The notes under the pieces are model-generated. The model was not told the DNA's origin. It ran no database searches and saw only the letters and a program-made list of their open reading frames with translations. Made by a program: the position numbers and the translations under genes. A stretch of 64,000 bases of DNA from Ceratotherium simum simum (lineage: Eukaryota > Chordata > Mammalia > Perissodactyla > Rhinocerotidae), in the NCBI RefSeq assembly GCF_000283155.1, contig NW_004454193.1:11825305-11889304 (forward strand), written 5' to 3'. Position 1 is the stretch's first letter. Each line of letters begins with the position of its first letter. Positions 1 through 11,660 of this stretch are shown piece by piece.

Positions 1-210
1 AGACAGAGATTGGATTGGTGGTCACCAGAGGGGAAGGGGGGAGGGAGGAGGGTGAAAAGGATAATTCAGTACATGTGTGTGGTGATGGGTTGTAATTAGC
101 ATTTTGGTGGTGAACATGATGTAATCTATGCAGAAATAGAAGTATAATGATGTACACCTGAAATTTTTACAATATTATAAACCAATGTTACTGCGATAAA
201 CATAAAATTT
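1..210 (+). mobile_element. L1 3' end (3' UTR), cut by the window edge
   Basis: The stretch has the usual run of a mammalian L1M 3' UTR: a 'ggtggtcaccagaggggaagggggagggagg' type G-rich patch, then 'gatgtacacctgaaattt...aatattataaaccaatgttac' and an A-rich end near 205-220. It is sense on the plus strand. Only the last part is visible; the rest lies left of the window. It holds no intact frame. Confidence 0.75.
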
Positions 211-349
211 AAAAAAAAAGAGATAAATATAGAAAAGAAGAGGATTTGGAGATAAGGTAACTGCTTTTAGATGTGGTAGCAATAGGCCTGTCTTAGGAGG
301 CTGCAAATTATTTTACTCTCATTTATGCTACAAATGGGTTGTTAGACTT

Positions 350-415
350 GAGCAATGTCACGTCTCTGTCCTGCCTCAGTTTCCTCATATGTAGAATGAG
401 AGTATTAAAATATAC
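350..415 (+). repeat. MIR SINE fragment
   Basis: The core 'ctgcctcagtttcctcatatgtagaatgag' matches the conserved MIR centre (cctcagtttcctcatctgtaaaatgg). It is a short, old, non-coding fragment. Confidence 0.65.
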
Positions 416-2030
416 AACCTCTATAGAACACCAAAATTTTCTAAGTCAATGATGTACGATTGGTCAGTAATTATATTTAATGGACACATGGTGCATTGTT
501 TTCCATTTGTCTCCAACCCCTTAATACCTATGAGTCAGTTGCATTGGAATGGCTAGATTCTGAAAGATAATCAATAATAAGTGGAAACTGCTAATGAATC
601 TACCATATAACCCATTAGATATTTTGCTGATGCAACAATTTTAAGATAATATGATTAATAACATTCTTCTAGTATCGGGAGATCTGATGAAGTAAGCAGT
701 ACTCATCATCAAAAACTATCTCAAACTGGGTAGCTCTCATTTCATATACACATACATACATATATATAAAGCAGGAAAGACTGAAAGCATCTTATTATCC
801 CATTCTACTTTCTGAATTTGAATACAAATCCAGGATTAGAACATCATTGAGCTCAGAAATTCCCTTCCTACCCAGCACTTTGGTTTTGCACATTGTTACT
901 ACTCAGTACATATTTACTTGATGAATCATGATGCAGAAATTGTAAGCTGCCTACCTAGTAACCAATATCTCTTTCATCTATATCAACTGAACCCAGATTT
1001 TATTTAGGAGAGCAAAGTCTCTAGCTGAAAGGTCCCCAGTTTTCCTTGCAGCTGAGGTCCATGATGTGGCCTAATTCTAGCCTGAGTGATGCCCAAGGAA
1101 GCCACGTGGTAGGGGTTAAGTAAAGCTCTTCAAATGAAGCAACTCGATTGGCATGCAGCGTTTTGCCTTGCACCCCTGCCCTTCTTCGGTGCTGTAACAT
1201 AGACATGCTGGTCTCTCCCATGTGGTCACAAGGCAATGGCCTCAGTGTCTAGCCCTACATTCTTGAGCCATTGAATTAACAACAACTGCTTAACTCCAGA
1301 ACTCCTATATCTGAGGGAAAAACAACAAACTTCTACTTTATTAAGCCAATGTAAATTGTTTTCTTTCATGTCACGCAAAACTCATTCTTAATTGATAGCT
1401 ACGTGGATGATTGATAGATGTATTTGATGAAGAAAGGGAAGAGTACAATATCTAAAGAACTTCAGAAACACAGGAAGTTGTGTATTTGATCCTAGATTTT
1501 GAGTATACTGGAAACATTTTACAGACGCAACAAAACTCAAATGCAAGAGAAGAAATAAGATACAAAATCATCATGAGCCATTCTGTAGCATAAAATTACA
1601 TGTTTCAAAAGTTCTACCATCAAATGTAGGTATTCAGGAAGAATTGCAATAGAGAAGAAAGAAGGGCAAATTATACTTCATTACAATTCTGTTTCCTTAG
1701 CCACAGTTGGGACTAGCACACAAAGAACATGATCTACAGCACCAAGTTCTGCCAAATTAGAAGATAAACTTCTAATGTAAATAGCACTCAAAGAATAAGA
1801 CAAACATTCACAGTATTGTTTTTAGAACTTTACGGTATGGACAATAAATGAGAAAGGGTTTCAACTTGTCTATTTATTCAACCAATATTTTTCGAATGCT
1901 TCTAATTTGCTTGGTAAAATTCTTAAAACTCAAGCTAATATACCTTTTTTTCCAAATTCTTTCAGAATCATATTATAAACTATATATCAGGTTAGTATAA
2001 TCACAGAAGGATTTCTTTCCAAGATTTTGA
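416..2030. other. AT-rich sequence with no recognised feature
   Basis: I see no gene, splice-bounded exon or named repeat here. The 71-codon minus-strand frame at 1021-1236 has no family likeness and no conserved start context. A short TA-rich run lies at 741-768. Confidence 0.5.
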
Positions 2031-2039
2031 AACACTGGG

Positions 2040-2215
2040 ACAGATAGCTGGAATCTAGTTCTGCCTGTTCAAGAATTAGATGGCTGATTTGGGGCCAGTT
2101 GTTAACTCTTTCTGAACCTTATATTCTTTATATATAAAATGACAATAATAATACTAAATTCACTAGACTGCTTTAAGGTTAAATGGTTTAACAAATGTAA
2201 TCATCAGAATAAATT
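2040..2215 (+). repeat. MIR SINE, degraded
   Basis: The order of blocks follows MIR: 'ctagttctgcctgttca', a 'gttaactctttctgaacctt' block, 'tataaaatgacaataataatact' and a final 'taaggttaaatggtttaacaaatgtaa'. Divergence is high, as expected for this ancient SINE. Confidence 0.6.
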
Positions 2216-3680
2216 GCCAAATGAATACATAGAAGACTGAGGGAAAGCAAAGAGAGTTAATTTCTAAGCACTGTTAAGAGCCCCAAATACGTTGTCGGAA
2301 CCCTCCAACCACATTGCTAAGACCGTCCCATCCTGTTACCCCTGCAAACATCTAGAATTCTGATTTAACAATATTGAAAAAAGAAAACTCAGAGGATTCC
2401 TACTGGGAAAATTATAAGAGCACACTCTTTACTGTTTAGGATCATTGATTTGTTATCATTGCTGTTTTCCATTGTAATCAGTTGATTTTAATGGTATCAT
2501 GCCATTAGGCCAGGTTTTAGAAATATTTAAGTAAATTAATTTCTTGATTATAGTGGGTTTTGTGGTTACTGATGTTTAGGCTTTAAAGGTGTTTCTCTTC
2601 TTTTTTTTTCTTTTCCTCCTCCTTCTAGTCCTCTTTCTTTCTCCCTTCTTTTACGATGTGATTTGAGGCATATAATTATCATTTAGTCTGTAAACTAGCA
2701 ATTAGAATTGTAAGCACTTAGTAATTTTAAAAATCAACTTTAGGCTGACAAATCCAGTATGTAGGATATTCTATAAGACATCGATCTTATACTCTTTAAA
2801 AAAAATCAATGCCCTGATAAACAAACAACCAAGTGAAAATACAGGGCTCTTATTCTAGATTAGAAGAGACTAAAGAGATACAGTGACCAAATGCAATGTG
2901 TGACACTTGGTAGAATATTGGATTAAAAAAAAAAAAGAAAATGAACAAAAGATGTTTTAGAGGCAGTTGTGGAAAGTGAAATGTAGGCTTTTAATTGGAC
3001 AATCTTACGAAATTATTGTTAGTTTTTTTAAGTGTGATAATGACATTATGGTTGCATGTGAGAATGTCCTTATCTAAGGAGATACATGCTGAAGCATTTA
3101 GGAATGAATTTTTGTGACAACACCAACTTCATTTTAAATAATTCAGGAAAAATATCATACACACATAGAAATAAAGAGATTGTGGCAGGATATGAATATT
3201 TAGAAAACCTACATGAGGTGAATATGGGTGTTAATTTTACTGTCGATTCAAATTTTCTGTTGATTTTTTTTAAATAAAGAGTTTGGAGAAAAATATTTTG
3301 AATGAACAAGCCCCTCCTAAGAATTAACCCTATACAGTGATGGTGTATAGGTGAGGGTATATAGATAAATGAAACAAATTTTACACCGTAAAATTAGTAT
3401 TCCACCATAGTCTTTAAAACTAAATATGAATTAGAATACTATCTACTGAAGCTACTAGAGAATGAAACTTAGTCTTGGGGAAGAACATATTGAACGAACA
3501 AAAGATTAATATAAGTGGAAAAATATTGTAAAAATGTATTCTTTTTAAGGGTTGATAACTCTCAATCATCCTATACAATTTGCTGAGAGATACTGCACTA
3601 TACATTTTTAGCTATAGTAATAGTAGTTCCACGTGTTCTTTGTCTTAGTGTATGTTCTCTTTCCCTTTCCACCTGTTCCA
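2216..3680. other. AT-rich unique-looking sequence
   Basis: It holds a pyrimidine-rich run (about 2596-2652) and several A or T runs. Short overlapping frames on both strands at 3070-3309 look like chance frames in AT-rich DNA. No gene or clear repeat is recognised. Confidence 0.45.
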
Positions 3681-4035
3681 GGCCCCAGGAGACTGGCTTA
3701 AGTCAAAGATTCACTTTGCCCTCTGGCTTTCGGTTGGATTTGGGTGAAGAGCACTGGCAGGAGATCTGAAAGCAGAGTAAGATTCAGTCATGAGTTCCAC
3801 AACTGCCTCCTAGAGGAGTGGCAATGACCTAAGTTTACACGTCTTATCAGGAGGCTGGCCCCATCCAGCCTTCTCTTTCTGATTCCTGCTCTCTTTAGGA
3901 TTCAGGGCCATAAAAGTGCTTCACTGATACTCTACTGTTACCCAGGAATTTCATTACCCCATGTAGTTTTCTTAGATCTTGCCCACGCTTTTGTAAATGG
4001 CCTCTTTGTTGAGCCCTGGGACCCTGATTAATCTA
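3681..4035 (+). repeat. Old interspersed repeat fragment, family not named
   Basis: The block ending 'gcccacgcttttgtaaatggcctctttgttgagccctgggaccctgattaa' resembles the end of a dispersed mammalian repeat I recall with 'tgtaaatagtccctttattaaa...gggaccctgactgat'. I cannot assign the family from memory. No coding potential is seen. Confidence 0.35.
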
Positions 4036-4384
4036 GGGACAATTTCTAGAATGCAAAAAGGGGTTCTTCTAAAAAACAAACACATTCACACAAACACACA
4101 AGAAACAGAAAAAAAATATTTTTATTCTTCTGGCTGAAGCCTACATTTACTTTCATGGTGGACGAAAATCCTTATCTTCTAAAATCAACAATAACTAAAA
4201 TGTCAATGTGGTGGGAGAAAGCTCAACTAAACATTTTCTTCCTGTCACTGGTTTATTCTCCTCTAATAATGAAAATCAGTAGTTCTAAATAATTTCAAAT
4301 AATTTATATATCTATATTTGATAGCAGAATCCTAAACAAAATTTGAAATATCCCGAGAATAAAAAAGTATACAGTCTTCAAAAA

Positions 4385-4660
4385 TCGATATTTACATATA
4401 TTTATATGTGCGTGTATATATAATACATTATTTATATATATAAATCAATATAATATATAAAAATATATTTATATTATATTATATATAAATTTATTATATA
4501 TATACATACACATATTAATTATATACATATAATAATACATTATTATAATACATTATATATACAATACATATTTTGTATATATATACACAATACATATTTT
4601 GTATATATATGTATATACCTATACATACATATATATATATATATATATACACACAAAATA
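4385..4660. repeat. AT-rich low-complexity and (TA)n/(TATACA)n tract
   Basis: The tract is nearly pure A/T with TA, TATAT and ACATA units. It contains a 26-base unit repeated once in tandem around 4563-4611 ('acaatacatattttgtatat' twice). Short inverted matches are abundant, so hairpins and length variation are likely. Confidence 0.85.
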
Positions 4661-5180
4661 TATCCCTTCTCTTTTTCAAAGTAAATGTAGTATTGACCTA
4701 CTTCATCAACTAGAAGTACAATTTAACAAGCACCATGCTGTTCAGACATGGCAGGTATGTGTGTGCTGGGCTTCCAGCACCTTCAGCCAGGACATCGAGG
4801 TTCCAGCTTCTGAAGCCCCTGGACTATGCCATCACAGGTGCATAGCAGCATACTCAATGACCTCGGACCCCAAACCCTAGTTGCATTCATTCTCTGCAAG
4901 TGATCCAGGTACAGATTCATTTTCTCACTCAATGTATTTCATTCTTTCCTTTCCCCCTCCAACCTATTTCATATTCTTTCCCCTGTTTCCTTGTTTGTTT
5001 TCTGATTATCTCACATGGAATCACACGGGTCAATTAGGAATTACTGGGACCACTTTGATTTTGTGCTTGAAGTGCACAATGAAAATAATTTTACATCACA
5101 TTTCTATGTCATAAAGATGTCTGGGTACCAATAATGAGCACAACCAACATTATTTTATTTGCATTCTGTGATAAGAATAA
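4661..5180. other. No recognised feature
   Basis: Adjoining chance frames at 4599-4880 and 4881-5114 start inside the TA repeat and show no family likeness. A pyrimidine-rich patch lies at 4915-5000. Confidence 0.4.
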
Positions 5181-5288
5181 GGCTAAAGAGCAGTAATTTC
5201 TGGTCATCTAGAAAACTTGCCATGTTATTTCAGATCCTCACTTGGTTGCATACTCAAAGGTCACTTATGTAGCCAACACCTCCTGCAG
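5181..5288 (+). repeat. 108-bp direct duplication, copy A
   Basis: It aligns without gaps to 5869-5976 with 98 of 108 positions identical by hand count. Both copies run from 'ggctaaagagcagt' to 'cctgcag'. The similarity stops abruptly on both sides. I do not recognise it as a known repeat family. Confidence 0.85.
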
Positions 5289-5324
5289 GCAGTGTGAGTG
5301 CTTTAAGTGAATGATGTTAAGAAT

Positions 5325-5490
5325 GCTTTGCTATATCTCTAAAATATAGGTAGTTATTATTATCACCTGTTATAAAAATGGGGAAACTGAAGCTCATCAC
5401 ATGAAATATTTTGTTTGAGATCACATATCTGTTATATTGCCAGACTGGAATACTAACCCCCAAGCAGTACACACAGAATGCTCTTAAGCT
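5325..5490 (-). repeat. MIR SINE, minus strand
   Basis: It carries 'tattattatcacctgttataaaaatggggaaactgaagctc', followed by 'gagatcacatatctg' and 'ccagactggaatactaaccccc'. This is the reverse complement order of the MIR core and tRNA-related head. It lies between the two 108-bp copies. Confidence 0.7.
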
Positions 5491-5868
5491 ATAAGACATT
5501 ATTCTGAAATGTAAATCAAGAAGATCCACAATCTGACTAGGAACTGTTCTCCATCTGCGTGAATCCAATATAGTGTCCGATTCTGGTTGGAGTGGGGGCA
5601 GCAGAAGTTAACATTACTTCTAGTTGTCACCTTGTTTCTTCCTGGAAAATGATGGCTATAAAATCTTTGTGGTATCTTATTCATGGTTTTTTTTTTTTTT
5701 TGTAAGACATCTATAAGTCAGGGGTATGCCTTCATATTCTCTGTTTGATCGGCAACAGCCAAGTCCCAGGTCAAAGCTTGAGTTATAAAAAATCAGCAAT
5801 CAAACTGTTATTCTTTGTTCCTGTTCTTAGCTTTAGAAATAGGTTCACTAGTCCATGCTTCTCCCCTT

Positions 5869-5976
5869 GGCTAAAGAGCAGTGATTTCTGGTCCTCTAGA
5901 AAACTTGGTATGTTATTTTAGGTCCCCACTTGGTTGCATACTCAAAGGTCACTTGTGTAGCCAACATCACCTGCAG
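5869..5976 (+). repeat. 108-bp direct duplication, copy B
   Basis: This is the second copy of 5181-5288, in the same orientation, with the two starts 688 bp apart. There are ten substitutions and no indels. Divergence near 9 percent suggests an old local duplication, or two copies of an unnamed dispersed repeat. Confidence 0.85.
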
Positions 5977-7100
5977 CATTCATGCAGTGGCCTTTGTCAA
6001 TGTCTTGACTTCTGTAACACACTACCATTAAAGATAGAGCCCCTACTATCTTTCCTCGAGCAAGTGCCCTTGATGCCAGGACCCAAGATTGAGCTGCTAG
6101 GATGACTGATCCATATCTCCTCTCATAAACAGTTTGGGCTTTGCCAGAACCTACTCTCTCTGTTAGTAGAACACCCTCCCAGAAAGCTACAATTAACCAG
6201 GAGAAGCACAAACACTGTTTCTTTATATTGTTTGCAAATCATGGTATCTACCTGGCCTAGGAAGTAAGACGCAATCTCTTCTTGTAGTACTTTTAATTGG
6301 TAGTTGGTGATTCTCCCTCTTAATTGTTGGTCAAAAATACAAAGCAAACTGAACTCCCCCAAAACATGCCCTCCCTCCCCCAAAATAAGTTAGAATGGCA
6401 GATTTGTCCTCATGTCTCTTTTCCCTCACTGCTGGTTTCTTTTGTTAGATCCCTTTCCCGTTTCTTTCTGAGTGATTTCTTTAGTTCCTGGGGCTACATC
6501 TATCATGCCTATGTAGAGGTTTCGCAAATTTACATTTCTAGCCTCATCCTTTCTTCAGCATTCTAGACTTACATCTTTGTATTTATTGTCACTTCTAATC
6601 CATCCCATTCAAATGTGAAACCAATCCTCCCCTTGAAACCACCTTCTCCTTTTGAGTTAATGATTTTCTTATTAATGAGTTAATGAATTCCTCATTACCT
6701 CTGGCTAAGAACATTGTAATTCATAATAGTCTCCAAAATGGTACCACTTATAAATTCTATCAAACAGCCATCAGAATTATTTTCCTAAAGTAACAAAGTT
6801 AGAGGTTCCCAATGGGATTAATCTGACCACAGTATGTGTCAGCTCAACAACATATTATTTCCATCCCTGTCTCCATCTGCTCCATTATAGTTACTCCTCC
6901 CAACAGACTGTCTGGCCCCAAGTCCTTGTCTCGAGCTCTGCTTGTGAAGGAAATCTAACCAAGATACCATACATCTTGATTTACTGGAGATAGTCCCAGT
7001 GTATGCCTGTTGTCATAAAATAGTTATAAATAACACTCTCATTCACCCTTTAAATTTTCCTTGTTTGGGCCATAAGTGGTCCACTGATGCTTACACTACT
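5977..7100. other. No clear gene; possible LTR or L2 scraps
   Basis: Overlapping short frames occur on both strands at 5881-6566. Around 6895-6965 the words 'cccaagtccttgtctcgagctctgctt' resemble the end of a common LTR-type repeat. Nothing is firm enough to name. Confidence 0.35.
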
Positions 7101-7104
7101 CTGA

Positions 7105-7243
7105 ATGCATATTAATAATACATATTTATAGGCTCTACCTCAGACTTAGTGAATCAGAATATTCAGGGGTGGAGTCTGGGAATCTGTATGTTTAACAGAT
7201 ATATCTGGTTGTTCCAATGCCCATTAAAGTTTGAGAACCACTA
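7105..7243 (-). mobile_element. MER5A-type hAT MITE fragment
   Basis: It contains 'tctacctcagacttagtgaatcagaat', 'ggggtggagtctgggaatctg' and the terminal 'taaagtttgagaaccact'. This is the order seen in MER5A, a non-autonomous hAT-Charlie DNA transposon. Its orientation is opposite to the copy at 11335-11522. Confidence 0.8.
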
Positions 7244-7549
7244 TCCTGAAGTGGATAATGAGCTGAACATCTCTCCTCAAATACCTATAAATATTTGCTC
7301 TCATTTATTAAACTATATCTAAATGCCTTGTATGTAAGAGTAAATCCCTATGCAACTTTAAACTACCTTTGTGTTTTCATTCTGTATCCACTTTCCTGAT
7401 GAATGTGTGCTCATCAACATCAGAATAATTGCCATTATCCCAATTTTATAGCCCTCCTGGTTTATTTAATAACATTCCTTCGACAGGGAGTAATCTCAAC
7501 CCCCTCATACATTTCCATGTGTTAAAATCCTACCCCTCCATCTAATCCC

Positions 7550-7797
7550 AAGTCAAGTGTTATCTTCTTATCAAAGATGTTCTTTATTTCCAGTCAAATT
7601 TAAGCCCTTCATTTTTCATACATGATATTTTGCATTAATCACTGTTAGTTTTTCAAAATTATGCTTCCTTCATAATCATTTTATTTATGATCCTTCAAAA
7701 GCAATGACCACTTAGATTTATCTGAATGGTCTTCACAATGCCTCTTATTGTGCCTTGCAAATAACACTTGCTAAATAAATATTTATGGAATGAATTA
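7550..7797 (+). mobile_element. L2 LINE 3' end
   Basis: It reads 'aagtcaagtgttatcttc...' through 'cttcacaatgcctcttattgtgccttgcaaataacacttgctaaataaatatttatggaatgaatta'. This is the typical L2 3' end (tggcacatagtaggcactcaataaatatttgttgaatgaatga). Confidence 0.7.
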
Positions 7798-8620
7798 ACT
7801 TTAGTGGTGTGGGATCACCAATTTAGGTTTACAATTACACAAGCAAAATAGATAATAATAATATATTTCTTATTAATTTAGGTTTATATTACACAATTAA
7901 AATAAAAGATGAGCGATTATCCAAGGGCACATTCAGACAGGGCTTATCTAGATGCTCAAATGATATTATTGAAGAGTGTACTTCTCCATGCATCCCTTAT
8001 TTCTGCTTTCTCCTGTGTTGGCATCTTTGTTAGGTTCTGAGAGATGGTCCCAAAGAGCTCTAGGTTTATATCCGGTCTTCATATAGTTCTAGCAAAAATA
8101 AAAACTCTTCCTTCTTATTAGTTCTATACAAGTTCTTGATTTGAGGTGTATTGACGCTAATCTGACTGTGTGCCCATGCCTGACCTAATCACTGTGGCCA
8201 AGGAGATATGATGATTTGATTGGACAAAACTGAGTTACTTTCTCATCCTTTGATCCAAAGGTGGCGTTTGCTCCTTGCCAACCGTGAGAACTAGAATTGG
8301 AGAGGGAGATACGTTAAGAAATTCAGAATGAATAAATACTGCTTAGGCCAAAACAGTAGATGTGTGCTAAAGCTGAATGCAGAAGATTTAACACCATGGG
8401 AAAGGGTATTCCTGAACAAGGGTGCCACATATGCAAATTCCGAGTTGTAAAAGAGCAGGTCATACAAACTGCAAATAGCTCAGGATGATAGGAGCAAAAA
8501 GCACGGCTTTGGGACCAACTGAGAAGAGGGTGAGAGATGACTAAGAGGTCTTGTGTTCCACAAGAAGGTCTTCCTTATTTGTTTTTCTCTTGAGGAGTAT
8601 GCATTAAAGAGTTCCAGTAG
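7798..8620. other. No recognised feature
   Basis: A short near-repeat of 'aatttaggttta..attacacaa' occurs at 7819-7845 and 7874-7900. No gene, splice-like exon or named repeat is seen. Confidence 0.4.
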
Positions 8621-9208
8621 TGTGCATTAGTTGTCTATTGCTGCTTAACAAATTACAAAAAACTCAAGAGCTTAAAATAACATACATTCTTTATAGTTTT
8701 CTTGATTTCATGAGTCTGGTTATGACTCAAAAGAGTCCTCTCTGCAAGATCTCACAAGGTTATAATCAAAGTATCAGCCGGGGTGCATCCTTTTTGGGAA
8801 CTCAAAGTCCTGTTTCAAACTCATTTCGTTGTTGGCAGAATTCCATTCCTATTTTGCAGTTGTAGGAAGGAGGTCCCCATTCTCTTGCAGGGACTACTCT
8901 CATCTCCTAGAGGCTACTTGCAATTTCCTGCTACATGACCTGCCACTTGCCCCTCACAACATATTTGCTCATGCAGGAGAATCTCTCTTTAAGGCTTTCA
9001 CTTGCTTATGTCAGGCCCACTTAGAATAATCTTCCTTTTAATTAATTCAAAAGCAACTGATTTGCGACCTTACACTTGCAATATCTCCTCACTGTTGCCA
9101 TATTCATTGGTTAGAGGCAAGTCATGGTTCAACCTGTACACAAGGGGAGACAGTTATACAAGTGTGTGATTCACTGGGGGTGACCCCAATTCTACTGTGG
9201 CCACCACA
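8621..9208 (-). mobile_element. MLT-type (ERVL-MaLR/ERVL) solo LTR, minus strand
   Basis: The left end 'tgcattagttgtctattgctgcttaacaaattac...aactcaagagcttaaaataac' matches the reversed 3' end of MLT-family LTRs (gtggcttaaaacaac). The right end closes with 'ggccaccacaca'. The short frames at 8620-9029 lie inside it and are not genes. The exact subfamily is uncertain. Confidence 0.65.
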
Positions 9209-10045
9209 CATTGAAATATCATAGTAATGTTTTCTGAGTAGTCTATTCATTGACACTTCCTATTAAACCTTTGTTTTCCCTCTAAAAAATAGAATGGCAG
9301 GTCGTCATCAACATTAGTGCTCTTTCTTTCACCATCATCTCCCTTCCAAGACAGTCTCATTAATCTGAAAAACTGCCAAAATGATTATATACTATGTAAT
9401 CTCATTCTACCCTGAAGTGAGCTAGAAGTGTCATTTAGGCTAGGTCCCCAAATGCAAATAGACACTCTTTTTCAAAATATTATTGCCACACTCTCTGCCC
9501 TCGCTCTGAACACCCATTGTAAATCATGTTTTCCTATTTTTTTGAAAATGTTTCTTCTGATTGAATACAAATCGCTTTATGAAAAATCCAGTTATTCTTC
9601 TTTAGCTATCCCAATCAGCAGGTGATTTTCTGAATTCTTTATCATAAATTATAATAATCACCATCTCAAACAACCAAATGAAATTGGTGGTAATTGTTAT
9701 GTCCTTAAAGATTAAATTTTAGATAACATTTTCCCCACTTTTCATCCTGTGTCTGCACCTGAGCTCATTGCAATTAAGAGTATGGGTCAAACAAATGAAA
9801 ACTACTAATGAGGAGAAAGAGGAAAGTCCTGCCGTATTTTGTGGGCTGTGTTGATTGTATTCCCCAGATAATTGTAGTTCCTTAAAGCTCCCCTTAAATA
9901 TTTGTTAAAAATCTCCATTGAAGCCTACAATTGACTCTGTTGACATTATTTTTCCCAAACATAGGTTCTGGATTATTAGAATTTTGTGAAAGTGAGTAAT
10001 CATAGGTCCTCAATTTATCTTTAAAAAATATAAAATATATTTCAA
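9209..10045. other. AT-rich sequence, no recognised feature
   Basis: A 65-codon frame at 9428-9625 has no recognised likeness. No repeat or RNA gene could be identified. Confidence 0.4.
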
Positions 10046-10047
10046 GG

Positions 10048-10260
10048 ACATGGTGAAGTGTGAAAATCATGGGCTTTGGACCATGAAAACACCCTGGCTT
10101 AATTTCTAGTTCTACCTTTGATACCCATGATCTTGGTAAACTAACTGAACTTCTTCAACCTTGTAAGATAAAATTCTAAGAAGATATTACTATTGCCTCT
10201 TCAGAGAGAAAGTATGACTAATTAATATGTGTTAAATTTTGAATCCACCATTTTGAAAGC
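10048..10260 (+). repeat. MIR SINE
   Basis: The order 'atcatgggctttggacc...cctggcttaatttctagttctacc...gatcttggtaaactaactgaacttcttcaacctt' follows the MIR head and core (ggctctggagtcagac...cctgggttcgaatcc...gaccttgggcaagtta). Confidence 0.75.
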
Positions 10261-10684
10261 ACCTGATGGACACTGCCTATGTGTCTTAAGTAAGACATAG
10301 CAATCTAGCTAAAATATAAATATTGACTGAATGATGACAGAAAACTATGATCACTCATTATATATCATTGTTTCAAAGAAATTAGGTGGAATAATTATTG
10401 ACTACCTTAAAATTGGAAGTATCAGTATTCTACCCAAAACACGATGTCAATAGAAGAGGAAAATGATAAGATTTAATTCTTGTTGCTTGTGTCATACATC
10501 CCAAAATATTCAAATCATTACTTTACCTCAATACTGAAATACATTTATTTGTTTAATAGTTTACTTCTCTTCCTACATTTTTTTTCTTTACTATATCTTT
10601 TTTCACAAAACATTTATGGCAGCTTACCAAAATAATATGATTTTCTTTTAAAAAAATGTATAAATCATGACAGGGGGGAAATAT

Positions 10685-10905
10685 AGCAAGGGCTGTCTCC
10701 AGAGTTGAACTTTCTGGGTTCAAATCTCTCCTTTTCTTCTTACTACCTTCATAATCTGGGCAAGTGTTATAACTTCTCTAAACCTCAATTTCTTCATAGA
10801 TTATTGGAAGATTAATTGAATTATTGCATGTAACATGATTAACACAGAGCATGGTCACTTATTATAATTTTGATAAATGTTAGTTGTTACTATTATTATT
10901 AATGC
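10685..10905 (+). repeat. MIR SINE, nearly full length
   Basis: It reads 'ctccagagttgaactttctgggttcaaatctctcc', 'tctgggcaagtgttataacttctctaaacctcaatttcttcat' and 'acacagagcatggtcacttattataattttgataaatgttagt', all in MIR order. It ends about 215 bp before the candidate exon at 11121. Confidence 0.8.
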
Positions 10906-11120
10906 TGAAGTAAGGGAGGTTAAAATACAAACATATGGCCTGGCCATAGCAATTTTTTGGGCTACTAGAGGTAACCCAAAATTTGTTTCCAAGCTTCCTA
11001 CTAATCAATATCATAGGACAGCATTTTTTCCAGTTGTGTTAGGCATCTATAATTTCTGTCAGAAGAGCGAAACTCTTCCTGCTACTTATCTCTCAAAATT
11101 CTTTCTCATTTCTTCTTCAG

Positions 11121-11269
11121 GGAGTATACAGAGTGATGTAGAAGTTAATGTGTTTGACAACAAATTTTCAGTAAATTCCAAAGTAGATTTTCTAGAGCTC
11201 ATTCATGTCGCTGCTGGAAGTGGCTACATGACACCAAATCACAGTTTAGTAAAAGCTGTTCAACAGCGG
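11121..11269 (+). other. Candidate protein-coding exon or exon relic (unrecognised)
   Basis: A pyrimidine-rich tract with 'ttctttctcatttcttcttcag' ends at 11120. An open frame then runs through the 149-bp stretch, and a GT follows at 11270-11271 (cagcg|gtatac). The same frame closes with TGA at 11282-11284, just past the donor. The peptide includes DVEVNVFDNKFSVNSKVDF, a hydrophobic LELIHVAAGSG and VKAVQQR. I do not recognise a family; a weak likeness of 'HVAAGSG' to flavin or NAD-binding glycine turns could be chance. Upstream codons in the longer 135-codon frame (from 10877) begin inside MIR and look non-coding. It may be a true exon, a decayed exon or chance. Confidence 0.3.
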
Positions 11270-11334
11270 GTATACAGTTTATGATGAGCCAGTATATGCT
11301 ATAAGATTAAAAAAAGAAAAACATGTCAGGCAGT

Positions 11335-11522
11335 GTGCAGGTTCTCAAACTTTAGGATATGTCAGAGTCACTTGAAGCACTTGTTAAGTCTACATATTTC
11401 CAGGCCAAGGCCTCAGTGATTCTGATTCAATATTTTTGGAGTAGGGCCTAGGGATCTGTAGTTTACGTAAGAATCTAGGTGATTCTGATGTAGGCAGTAC
11501 AAGGAACAATCACTCTTTCAAA
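11335..11522 (+). mobile_element. MER5A-type hAT MITE
   Basis: It begins with 'caggttctcaaactttagg', then 'tcagagtcacttgaagcacttgttaag', 'cagtgattctgattcaat' and 'ggagtagggcctaggga', as in MER5A. It is about full length (near 188 bp), with a degraded right end. Confidence 0.85.
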
Positions 11523-11660
11523 AGTGTGTGCATGTGTCTGTTTTCTACATAAAACACTAGATATATTAGATAATCTGGACCAAAAATAATTCAAATAAAC
11601 TTAAGTTTGAAAACCCTGTAAAGCATGGCATCCTCTTGAAATTCACATCAAACCATAGTA

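Noticed and set aside
10877..11118. N-terminal part of the 135-codon frame as coding sequence
   Set aside because: Its start falls inside the tail of a MIR, and the stretch up to the pyrimidine tract looks like intron or spacer. Only 11121-11269 was kept as a candidate.
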